From Pseudobacter ginsenosidimutans (GTDB taxonomy: Bacteria; Bacteroidota; Bacteroidia; Chitinophagales; Chitinophagaceae): a DNA stretch of 64,000 nucleotides. Made by a program: the position numbers and the translations under genes. The notes under the pieces were generated by a model, which worked only from the letters and a program-made list of their open reading frames with translations, had not been told where the DNA came from and searched no databases. Location: positions 3,782,001 to 3,846,000 of the forward strand of contig NZ_CP042431.1 of assembly GCF_007970185.1 (NCBI RefSeq), given 5' to 3'. Shown here piece by piece: positions 18,951 to 25,920 of the stretch; position 1 is the stretch's first letter; the number at the start of each line of letters is the position of its first letter.

Positions 18951-19034
18951 TGCCCAGGACTGGATTCGAACCAGCACACCCTTGCGAGCGCTGCGACCTG
19001 AACACAGTGCGTCTACCAATTTCGCCACCTGGGC
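18951..19034 (-). tRNA. tRNA-Leu (anticodon CAG)
   Basis: On the minus strand the acceptor arm GCCCAGG pairs with CCTGGGC with discriminator A. The D-arm region carries AAATTGGTAGACGC. The anticodon stem CTGTG/CGCAG encloses the loop TTCAGGT, giving anticodon CAG. A long variable arm (class II tRNA) and the T-arm GCTGG-TTCGAAT-CCAGT follow. CCA is not encoded, which fits the presence of a CCA-adding enzyme gene in the window. Length is 84 nt. Confidence 0.96.
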
Positions 19035-19129
19035 AGGTGTTAAACCGTTGATTCAAAGTTACTTGAATGTTCCGGTATCGTGTTCGGGGTTGCAAATATA
19101 AAAATTATATTCAACTCACCAAAAATATG

Positions 19130-20062
19130 TCAGCTATTTTCTCTCGCTGTTTTCCAACCGATTAGCAAAACACCGGTCACTACTAGCATTGTGCCCACAA
19201 TCTGCTCGAAAAAAATTTCTTCTCCCAGGATCCAGTATGCCTGTAAGATGGTGGAAACGGGTCCGATCCCTGAAATGATCGCCACATTATTTGAACCGAT
19301 CTGCTTCATGCCAAGCGAGATCAGAAAGCTCGGGATCACTGTTGCAAATATTGCGAGCAACAATCCGTAGAGCCAGGCGCTACCGGCAGCACTGCGCAGC
19401 ATTTCAAAATTGCCGGCAAACAAAAAATGTAAAAAGATACCAGCTGTTGCGGCCAGCATCGCATAAGCAGTGAATCTTCCTGCTCCAACAGTGGGAATGA
19501 TATGCCCGCTGCCGGCGATATAAATGGAATAAGTGATAGCGCAAAGGAAAATGAGGAAACAGCCCCAGTAGAAATCCGGACTGCTTGTATCCAGCTGTAA
19601 TTCGCCTGCAAAGGCAAGACCAATACCTAGATAAGTAAGCAGTAATGCAATCCACTGCAGCCGGTTGATCTTCTGCTTGAAATAATAACCATTGATCAGC
19701 ACGGCAAACGTGGGGTAGAGGAAGAGGATCAATCGTTCCAGTCCTGCAGACACATATTGCAGTCCCATGAAATCGAACAGGCTGCTCAGGTAATATCCGA
19801 AAATGCCTAAAACCACTACCCAGGTCCATTGATTCCTGGATAGTGGTTTATTCTCTTGTTTCCTTGCGGCCAAGATAGCGGCCACACTATAAAAAGGGAG
19901 GGAAAATATCATTCTCAATGTGAGCAATGTAAGCGCATTGATGGCTGTATGCGCAAAGGCCACTTTGATGATGATGGCCTTGGTGGAAAATAACACGGCT
20001 CCCAGGAAAGTGATTACAAAACCTGCCAGTGTGATCCGGTTATTTTTTTTCAATTGCTCCAT
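19130..20062 (-). CDS. EamA/DMT-family inner-membrane transporter
   Basis: A 310-residue hydrophobic protein with about ten membrane helices arranged as two EamA repeats (LAGFVITFLGAVLFSTKAII in the first and FYWGCFLIFLCAITYSIYIA in the second; GPVSTILQAYWILGEEIFF is the typical second-repeat end). DMT-family members export or import amino acids, nucleosides or other metabolites; the substrate cannot be assigned. It lies 31 bp downstream of dapD on the same strand and may be co-transcribed with it, but a role in lysine or diaminopimelate transport is only a guess. Confidence 0.88.
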   Translation of the reverse strand: MEQLKKNNRITLAGFVITFLGAVLFSTKAIIIKVAFAHTAINALTLLTLRMIFSLPFYSVAAILAARKQENKPLSRNQWTWVVVLGIFGYYLSSLFDFMGLQYVSAGLERLILFLYPTFAVLINGYYFKQKINRLQWIALLLTYLGIGLAFAGELQLDTSSPDFYWGCFLIFLCAITYSIYIAGSGHIIPTVGAGRFTAYAMLAATAGIFLHFLFAGNFEMLRSAAGSAWLYGLLLAIFATVIPSFLISLGMKQIGSNNVAIISGIGPVSTILQAYWILGEEIFFEQIVGTMLVVTGVLLIGWKTARENS

Positions 20063-20093
20063 CCAAGTATAACCCTGTGGGTCACCTGCTGAA

Positions 20094-20906
20094 TTACACT
20101 GATACGTTGAAATCGCGCAGAGCGTCGTTCAGGCTTGTTTTGAGATCTGTGCTGGGTTTGCGCTGACCGATGATCAGGGCGCAGCTAACGCCATATTCAC
20201 CTGCAGGGAATTTCTTTGTGTAGTTGCCGGGGATCACCACGCTGCGTTCGGGAACATAGCCTTTCATTTCAACAGGCTCTGATCCGCTCACATCGATGAT
20301 CTTGGTGCTTTGCGTGAGTACCACATTGGCGCCGAGTACAGCTTCTTTTCCAACACGCACACCTTCCACCACAATACAACGGCTGCCAATGAATGCGCCA
20401 TCTTCCACAATCACAGGAGAGGCCTGCAGTGGTTCCAGCACTCCGCCGATACCAACGCCTCCGCTCAGGTGAACACCTTTACCGATCTGTGCGCAGCTGC
20501 CCACGGTAGCCCAGGTGTCTACCATCGTTCCTTCATCTACATATGCGCCGATGTTCACATAGGAAGGCATCAGCACCACATTCTTTGCCAGGTAAGCGCC
20601 ATAGCGGGCCACAGCATGAGGAACAGCCCTTACGCCGAGGTCCTTATAATTTTTCTTCAAGGTCATTTTATCATAGAACTCGAATGGTTCGAGACTGTAG
20701 GTCTGCATGGTCTGTGTAGCGAAATACAGGAGGATGGCTTGCTTAACCCATTCGTTCACTACCCAGTTATCGCCTTCGGGTGAAGCCACGCGCAGTCTTC
20801 CTTTATCAACCTCTTCAATCACTGCCCTTACCGCATCTGTATATTTATTGTCTTTTACAAGTTCCCTGTTGTTCCAGGCTTCGGCTATCAGTTGTTGAAG
20901 TTCCAT
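20094..20906 (-). CDS. dapD: 2,3,4,5-tetrahydropyridine-2,6-dicarboxylate N-succinyltransferase
   Basis: The start MELQQLIAEAWNNRELVKD (ATG at 20906) matches DapD proteins better than the ATG nine codons upstream. The 270-residue protein has an N-terminal helical domain and a left-handed beta-helix of hexapeptide repeats (VNIGAYVDEGTMVDTWATVG, CAQIGKGVHLSGGVGIGGVL, EDGAFIGSRCIVVEGVRVGK). DapD makes N-succinyl-2-amino-6-ketopimelate in the succinylase branch of diaminopimelate/lysine synthesis, in the cytoplasm. It is divergent from the threonylcarbamoyl-AMP synthase gene. Confidence 0.97.
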   Translation of the reverse strand: MELQQLIAEAWNNRELVKDNKYTDAVRAVIEEVDKGRLRVASPEGDNWVVNEWVKQAILLYFATQTMQTYSLEPFEFYDKMTLKKNYKDLGVRAVPHAVARYGAYLAKNVVLMPSYVNIGAYVDEGTMVDTWATVGSCAQIGKGVHLSGGVGIGGVLEPLQASPVIVEDGAFIGSRCIVVEGVRVGKEAVLGANVVLTQSTKIIDVSGSEPVEMKGYVPERSVVIPGNYTKKFPAGEYGVSCALIIGQRKPSTDLKTSLNDALRDFNVSV

Positions 20907-20981
20907 GCGAGATATTTTCTGCAAACTTAACAATTGAGCGCCAATAAAACATATGGAAAAAAGCCCGGATCATTACCATCC

Positions 20982-21012
20982 TTTGAAGCTTGTTTCCGAT
21001 GGATTACATTTG
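20982..21012 (+). promoter_or_regulatory. Bacteroidota-type promoter of the threonylcarbamoyl-AMP synthase gene
   Basis: TTTG at 20982-20985, a 19-bp spacer and TACATTTG at 21005-21012 match the Bacteroidota consensus (TTTG at -33, TAnnTTTG at -7) exactly. The -7 box ends 4 bp before the chosen ATG at 21017, so the transcript probably starts at or within a few bases of the start codon and is leaderless or nearly so. This also argues for ATG 21017 over the ATG at 20990, which lies inside the promoter. Confidence 0.75.
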
Positions 21013-21016
21013 CAGC

Positions 21017-21583
21017 ATGGAATTCAACCACGATGTGGAAAAATCCCTGGAAGTGCTGGACCAGGGTGGCCTGATACTGTACCCAACGGACACTGTGTGG
21101 GGGATCGGTTGTGACGCTACCAATGCGGAGGCTGTAAAGAAGATCTATGAGCTGAAGCAAAGGGCAGCTTCCAAAAGTATGATCGTGCTCCTGGCGGATG
21201 AGCGGGATATCCTGCAATATGTGGCAGGTATCGATCTGGCCGTATTCGATTATCTTGACAATGCGAGCAAGCCAACAACGGTGATCTATAATGGAGCCAT
21301 TGGTCTGGCAGATAACCTGGTGAATGAAGATGGCTCCATCGCCATCAGGATCGTGAAGGAAGATTTTTGTAGACACCTGATCAAGCGTTTCAGGAAACCT
21401 GTCGTAAGCACTTCCGCCAATCTCAGCGGAGAGCCCACGCCCCGCAATTTTGCAGAGATACCGGAGCATATTCAAAAGGCTGTCGATTATGTGGTGGAGT
21501 ATCGTCAGAATGATCATTCCATTGCGGCTCCTTCCGCCGTTGTGCGTTGGGAGAATGGTGAAGTCAACGTAATCAGGCCCTGA
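21017..21583 (+). CDS. tsaC: L-threonylcarbamoyladenylate synthase (Sua5/YciO/YrdC family)
   Basis: The start MEFNHDVEKSLEVLDQGGLI is set by the promoter just upstream; a longer reading from 20990 would begin inside it. The 188-residue protein has the YrdC fold motifs YPTDTVWGIGCDATN, KIYELKQRAASKSMIVLLAD and PVVSTSANLSGEPTP (ATP/threonine site). It makes threonylcarbamoyl-AMP from threonine, bicarbonate and ATP, the first step of the universal t6A37 tRNA modification. It is the short YrdC/TsaC form without the Sua5 C-terminal domain. A heptosyltransferase gene starts 16 bp later. Confidence 0.95.
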   Translation: MEFNHDVEKSLEVLDQGGLILYPTDTVWGIGCDATNAEAVKKIYELKQRAASKSMIVLLADERDILQYVAGIDLAVFDYLDNASKPTTVIYNGAIGLADNLVNEDGSIAIRIVKEDFCRHLIKRFRKPVVSTSANLSGEPTPRNFAEIPEHIQKAVDYVVEYRQNDHSIAAPSAVVRWENGEVNVIRP

Positions 21584-21599
21584 TCTATATTCAATATCT

Positions 21600-22607
21600 A
21601 TGGCTAAAGAAAAGATCCTTGTTATTCAGACTGCTTTTATCGGCGATGTGGTGCTGGCCACCGGCATCGTTGAAAAGTTGCACCGGCATTACCCTTCGGC
21701 AGCTATTGATATGATGGTGAGAAAAGGGAATGAAGGATTGCTGAAAGATCATCCTTATCTCCATGAAGTGATCGTGTGGAATAAGAAAGATGGAAAAATG
21801 AAAAATCTTTTTCAGCTCCTGAAAAAGATCCGCGCTACCAGGTATGATATGGTGTTCAATGTGCAACGCTTTGCTGCCACCGGCATCCTCACTGCTTTCT
21901 CCGGCGCAAAATATACTGTTGGGTACGATAAGAATCCACTCAGTCGTTTCTTCACCAAACGTGTGAAGCATGTGATTGCAAGTGGCGGCGTTACCAAACA
22001 CGAGATCGAGCGATGCAATGAACTGATCAAAGACATCACCGGCGATGATACACCGGAAAAACCGCATCTCTATCCCTCAGCAGTAGACGAAGAGATCGTG
22101 GCTCATTATAAAGGTAGTCCTTATATCACCATTTCTCCCGCATCGGTTTGGTTCACCAAGCAATATCCTGCTGAGCAATGGGCCAGTTTTGTGAACAAGG
22201 TTTCGCGGTATTATACCATTTTCCTGCTCGGTGGTCCGGGGGATAAAACACTGGCTGAAAAGATCCGCACCAACGTGCATCATCCGGGCGTGGTGAATCT
22301 CTGCGGCAAGCTCAGCTTCCTGCAATCTGCCGCGCTGATGAGGGATGCTGTAATGAATTATGTGAACGATTCCGCGCCCATGCATTTCGCGTCTGCTGTG
22401 AATGCACCGGTAACGGCTGTTTACTGTTCTACTTTGCCTTCTTTTGGCTTCGGGCCATTGTCCGATAAACAGTTCATCGTGGAAGTGATGGAACCGCTGC
22501 CCTGCAGGCCCTGCGGCCTTCATGGTAAGAAAGCCTGTCCGCTCGGTCATTTCAAATGCGCCAAAGAAATACAGGACGATCAACTGCTCAACAGTTTAAG
22601 GGCCTAG
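21600..22607 (+). CDS. Glycosyltransferase family 9 (lipopolysaccharide heptosyltransferase-like)
   Basis: The 335-residue protein has the GT-B layout of ADP-heptose:LPS heptosyltransferases: KILVIQTAFIGDVVLATGIV at the N-terminus, PYITISPASVWFTKQYPAEQ at the start of the second domain, FLLGGPGDKTLAEKI, and the acceptor/donor-site region YVNDSAPMHFASAVNAPVTA. The C-terminal Cys-rich stretch CRPCGLHGKKACPLGHFKC is typical of this GT9 subgroup. It transfers a heptose or similar sugar to the lipid A-core on the cytoplasmic face of the inner membrane. It is likely in one transcript with the upstream tRNA-modification gene. Confidence 0.92.
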   Translation: MAKEKILVIQTAFIGDVVLATGIVEKLHRHYPSAAIDMMVRKGNEGLLKDHPYLHEVIVWNKKDGKMKNLFQLLKKIRATRYDMVFNVQRFAATGILTAFSGAKYTVGYDKNPLSRFFTKRVKHVIASGGVTKHEIERCNELIKDITGDDTPEKPHLYPSAVDEEIVAHYKGSPYITISPASVWFTKQYPAEQWASFVNKVSRYYTIFLLGGPGDKTLAEKIRTNVHHPGVVNLCGKLSFLQSAALMRDAVMNYVNDSAPMHFASAVNAPVTAVYCSTLPSFGFGPLSDKQFIVEVMEPLPCRPCGLHGKKACPLGHFKCAKEIQDDQLLNSLRA

Positions 22608-22641
22608 CCACCGGCTTCCCCCTCTTATGCTACACTTGTTT

Positions 22642-22649
22642 TACATTTG
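22642..22649 (+). promoter_or_regulatory. -7 promoter box upstream of cca
   Basis: TACATTTG is a perfect match to TAnnTTTG and ends 8 bp before the cca ATG. I see no good TTTG at the -33 spacing, so confidence is modest. If used, the mRNA leader would be only a few bases long. Confidence 0.45.
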
Positions 22650-22657
22650 CACTGCTT

Positions 22658-24073
22658 ATGGATATTCAATGCTCGGAAAAGGAATTGTTCGTTTTTAATA
22701 AGATCGCGCATGCTGCCGCAGACCTGGGAGTTCCCTGTTATGTGATCGGTGGTTTTGTGCGCGACAAGATCCTGGGAAGGAAAACGAAGGACGCAGACAT
22801 CGTGTGCGTTGGGGATGGCATTACACTGGCCCACAAAGTGGCCGAGCGTTTTCAGCCCAAACCTACCGTGGCATTCTTCAAGACATTCGGAACCGCTCAG
22901 ATAAAAGTGGATGATTGGGAGATCGAATTCGTGGGCGCACGCAAGGAAAGTTATCGCTACCATAGCCGCAATCCGGAAGTGGAGCCGGGCAATTTGAAAG
23001 ATGACCAGGACCGACGCGATTTCACCATCAATGCACTTGCCATCAGTCTCAACAAAGATGATTTCGGCAAACTCATCGATCCCTTCAATGGCATTACTGA
23101 TCTCGAAAATAAACTGATCCGTACACCGCTGGACCCCTCACAAACTTTCAGTGATGATCCATTGCGCATGATGCGTGCTATCCGCTTTGCGAGCCAGCTT
23201 GAATTTACCATCCATCCACCGGTGTTCCAGAGCATCAAAGACAATATGGAGCGGATCCGCATTGTATCACAGGAACGCATCACCGATGAATTCAATAAGA
23301 TCCTCTGCAGTAACAAACCCAGCATCGGGCTTGATCTGCTGTATCAAAGCGGATTGCTGCATATCATCTTCCCACAACTCGTGGACCTGGCAGGAGCGGA
23401 GTATGTGGATGGATACGGACATAAGGACAATTTCTACCACACCTTGCAGGTGGTTGATAATATCTCGCGCCATACCAATGATCTCTGGTTGCGCTGGGCA
23501 GCTTTATTGCATGATATTGCTAAACCCGCCACCAAGAAATTTGAGCAGGGGCATGGCTGGACATTTCACGGGCATGAAGTGGTGGGAGGCAGGATGGTGC
23601 CGAAGATCTTCGCCAAACTGAAACTGCCGCAAAATGAAAAGATGCGGCTCGTGCGCAAACTGGTGGAACTGCATCTCAGACCCATCTCACTTACAAAGGA
23701 GAATATAACGGACTCGGCCATTCGCAGATTGCTGTTCGATTCAGGTGAAGACGTGGATAGCCTCATGCTGCTTTGCGAAGCGGACATCACTTCGAAGAAC
23801 AAACAGAAAGTGAAGCGCTTTCTCGAAAACTTCGAAATGGTGCGGGAGAGAATGAAAGAAGTGGAGGAAAAAGATAAGATCCGCAACTGGCAACCTCCCA
23901 TCACGGGTGAAATGATCATGGAGGTTTTCAATCTTCCACCTTCAAAACCTGTTGGTGACCTGAAAAATGCCATCAGGGAAGCCATTCTTGATGGTGAAAT
24001 AGAAAATAATTATGATGCAGCTTACCGCTTCATGATGAAAAAAGCCGCTGAAATGGGACTTCTGAAAAGTTAG
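22658..24073 (+). CDS. cca: CCA-adding tRNA nucleotidyltransferase with HD domain
   Basis: I chose ATG 22658 (MDIQCSEKELFVFNKIA) instead of the 34-codon extension that overlaps the previous gene. The nucleotidyltransferase motif reads YVIGGFVRDKILGRK then TKDADIV (catalytic Asp pair), followed by the FEFVGARKESY-like and RRDFTINALAI motifs and the neck RMMRAIRFASQLEFTI. An HD domain (WAALLHDIAKP) occupies the C-terminal half. The 471-residue enzyme adds or repairs the tRNA 3' CCA, fitting the tRNA-Leu gene here that lacks an encoded CCA. Confidence 0.94.
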   Translation: MDIQCSEKELFVFNKIAHAAADLGVPCYVIGGFVRDKILGRKTKDADIVCVGDGITLAHKVAERFQPKPTVAFFKTFGTAQIKVDDWEIEFVGARKESYRYHSRNPEVEPGNLKDDQDRRDFTINALAISLNKDDFGKLIDPFNGITDLENKLIRTPLDPSQTFSDDPLRMMRAIRFASQLEFTIHPPVFQSIKDNMERIRIVSQERITDEFNKILCSNKPSIGLDLLYQSGLLHIIFPQLVDLAGAEYVDGYGHKDNFYHTLQVVDNISRHTNDLWLRWAALLHDIAKPATKKFEQGHGWTFHGHEVVGGRMVPKIFAKLKLPQNEKMRLVRKLVELHLRPISLTKENITDSAIRRLLFDSGEDVDSLMLLCEADITSKNKQKVKRFLENFEMVRERMKEVEEKDKIRNWQPPITGEMIMEVFNLPPSKPVGDLKNAIREAILDGEIENNYDAAYRFMMKKAAEMGLLKS

Positions 24074-24118
24074 AATATTGTCTTATTTTTGAAACGAACG
24101 ATCATTATATTCGTAATT

Positions 24119-24685
24119 ATGGCTGTACTTAAATTCAGGGTTTATTTAGAAGAAGACGATAGCATCTACCGGGATGTTGCGATCAAGCATACGCAATCAT
24201 TCTTTCAATTGCACCAGGTGATACTTAAATCGTATGAATTCGATAATAAACACCAGGCAACTTTTTACAGGAGTAATGATAACTGGCAGCGCGGCCGTGA
24301 GATCACGCTGGAGAAATATGAAAAAAGATATGAAGCTCCACCGTTACTCATGCAGGAAACGCTGATCGGGTCAGAGATCAAGAACCCGAGCCAGAAGTTC
24401 ATCTACATCTATGACTTTGTCAAGAACTGGAGCTTCCTGGTTGAGCTGATCGGCGTTACCAAGGATGAGAATTCCAGGCTGGAATATCCTGCTGTGATCA
24501 GAACAGAAGGCATTGCGCCCTCACAGAACGGAACAAAAGGACTGATGGGGCACGATAAACTCTCCGAAGTGGAAGAGAAATACGATCTCCTGATCGGCAC
24601 TGAAGGGTTTGGAGAAAAGAATGAAGACGGAGAAGACCTGCCTTCCGAAGAGTCCGGCGAAGCCAGTGGTGAGGAAGAGCAATAA
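24119..24685 (+). CDS. Plasmid pRiA4b ORF-3-like family protein of unknown function
   Basis: The ATG at 24119 (MAVLKFRVYLEEDDSIYRDV) is preferred over a TTG ten codons earlier. The 189-residue protein carries the layout of the pRiA4b ORF-3 fold: an opening beta strand, THSFFQLHQ-type helix (QSFFQLHQVILKSYEFD), then YDFVKNWSFLVELIGVT and a Pro/acid segment; the last 40 residues are strongly acidic (EKNEDGEDLPSEESGEASGE). The family has no defined biochemical role. The gene sits 45 bp after cca and 2 bp before miaA, so it is probably translated from the same mRNA as two tRNA-maturation enzymes. Confidence 0.7.
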   Translation: MAVLKFRVYLEEDDSIYRDVAIKHTQSFFQLHQVILKSYEFDNKHQATFYRSNDNWQRGREITLEKYEKRYEAPPLLMQETLIGSEIKNPSQKFIYIYDFVKNWSFLVELIGVTKDENSRLEYPAVIRTEGIAPSQNGTKGLMGHDKLSEVEEKYDLLIGTEGFGEKNEDGEDLPSEESGEASGEEEQ

Positions 24686-24687
24686 TC

Positions 24688-25593
24688 ATGGCCAATAAAA
24701 CTGTCATCATTATCGGTGGGCCCACAGCCTCCGGCAAAACTGCGCTCGCCATCCGGCTGGCCCAATACTTCAATACCAACATCATATCCGCAGATTCCCG
24801 GCAATGTTACCGGGAAATGACCATCGGGGTGGCAAAACCTTCCGAGGAGGAATTGCAACTGGTGAAACATTATTTCATCAATTCACATTCCATTCACCAG
24901 GGTGTTACTGCCGCCACTTTTGAACAATACGCCCTGGAAGCTTCAAAGGAGATTTTCAGTGAAAAGGATATTGCTGTTATGGTTGGCGGCACCGGGCTCT
25001 ACATCAAAGCTTTCTGTGAAGGCCTGGATGATATTCCCGCTATCGATCCCGCCATCCGTGAGCAGATCAATGCAGACTATGCGCAACACGGCCTGGTCTG
25101 GCTGCAACAACAGGTTGCCACTCTTGATCCCATCTACTACAGTAACGGGGAGATCCTCAATCCCCAGCGCCTGATCCGCGCACTGGAAGTGAAACTGCAT
25201 ACAGGCCGCTCCATTCGCGAATTCCAGCAAAAGAAGAATATTACAAGGGATTTCGATACCATCAAACTGTCCCTCGAATTACCGAAAGAGATCCTCCACC
25301 AGCGCATCCATCTCCGGGTAGACCAGATGATGGAACAGGGACTGCTGGCCGAGGTTCAATCACTTCATCCTTACAAAGATCTCAATGCCCTGCGAACAGT
25401 TGGCTACGCAGAACTGTTTAACTATATCGACAGTAAAGGCACCCTCGAAAATGCAGTGGAAGCCATTAAAAGCAACACCAGGTATTACGCCAAAAGACAA
25501 ATGACCTGGTTCAAAAAAGATAAGGCATTCCAATGGTTTTCGCCCGGTGAGGAAGAAGCGATCCTGGAAATGCTGCACAGAGAAATTAAATAA
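24688..25593 (+). CDS. miaA: tRNA dimethylallyltransferase
   Basis: The P-loop IIGGPTASGKTALAIRLA at residues 8-25 is followed by IISADSRQCYREMTIGVAKP (catalytic Asp-Ser-Arg-Gln), VMVGGTGLYIKAF and the C-terminal TRYYAKRQMTWFKKD motif. At 301 residues it is full length. MiaA adds the isopentenyl group to A37 of tRNAs that read UNN codons. It is the last gene of the forward tRNA-maturation run and its stop is followed by 327 bp containing the candidate ncRNA and its terminator. Confidence 0.97.
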   Translation: MANKTVIIIGGPTASGKTALAIRLAQYFNTNIISADSRQCYREMTIGVAKPSEEELQLVKHYFINSHSIHQGVTAATFEQYALEASKEIFSEKDIAVMVGGTGLYIKAFCEGLDDIPAIDPAIREQINADYAQHGLVWLQQQVATLDPIYYSNGEILNPQRLIRALEVKLHTGRSIREFQQKKNITRDFDTIKLSLELPKEILHQRIHLRVDQMMEQGLLAEVQSLHPYKDLNALRTVGYAELFNYIDSKGTLENAVEAIKSNTRYYAKRQMTWFKKDKAFQWFSPGEEEAILEMLHREIK

Positions 25594-25768
25594 AATGTGA
25601 AAAAAATAATCAGGGGTTATTTCCAACGAGGAAAATGATTTTTTACCTTGTAGCGTCGATTGTAATTGGCTGTATTGAAATGTGTTTTGAAGCCTATCAG
25701 AAGTTATTACAAAAAATTGCAATAAAAAGTTAAATACTGAAATATTTTAATGTTTTAGCCGAACTTTG

Positions 25769-25897
25769 TACTACGCGAGTCTCAGGTAATTTCAGTTATC
25801 CGAATTCACGAAATTATCGCGTTACGAGACAAAAGTGAAGGGTTAAGGTTTTAGTAAACCTTACAAATCAAAAAGCCCCTTGCCATAGGGGGCTTTT
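25769..25897 (+). ncRNA. Candidate structured small RNA between miaA and the FadL-like gene
   Basis: No frame is coding here, yet three hairpins stand in a row. The first pairs GTCTC (25779-83) with GAGAC (25826-30) and GGTAATTTC (25785-93) with GAAATTATC (25810-18) below a 16-nt loop. The second pairs TAAGGTTT (25844-51) with AAACCTTA (25856-63). The third is an intrinsic terminator. A competing helix ACGCGA (25773-78) with TCGCGT (25817-22) excludes the first one. A -7-like box GAACTTTG (25761-25768) lies directly upstream. A 6S-like or regulatory RNA is possible; the family is not identified. The rest of the 327-bp gap (25594-25760) shows nothing I can name. Confidence 0.5.
25871..25897 (+). 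terminator. Intrinsic terminator of the ncRNA candidate (or of the miaA run)
   Basis: AAAAGCCCC and GGGGCTTTT pair around an eight-base loop. The A-run on the other side means it can also stop the convergent minus-strand porin transcript. Confidence 0.8.
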
Positions 25898-25920
25898 GAT
25901 ATTTATGTACTACGCGAACT

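Larger units (their letters stand above)
25767..25917 (+). repeat. 12-bp direct repeat bracketing the ncRNA candidate
   Basis: TGTACTACGCGA occurs at 25767-25778 and again at 25906-25917, 139 bp apart. The first copy overlaps the putative transcription start of the RNA candidate and the second lies just past its terminator, 3 bp from the stop codon of the convergent porin gene. A 12-bp exact repeat this close is unlikely by chance. Confidence 0.6.

Noticed and set aside
18043-19034. Integrative island at tRNA-Leu
   Set aside because: I saw no integrase gene and no direct repeat of the tRNA 3' end on the far side of fic; only the proximity supports it.
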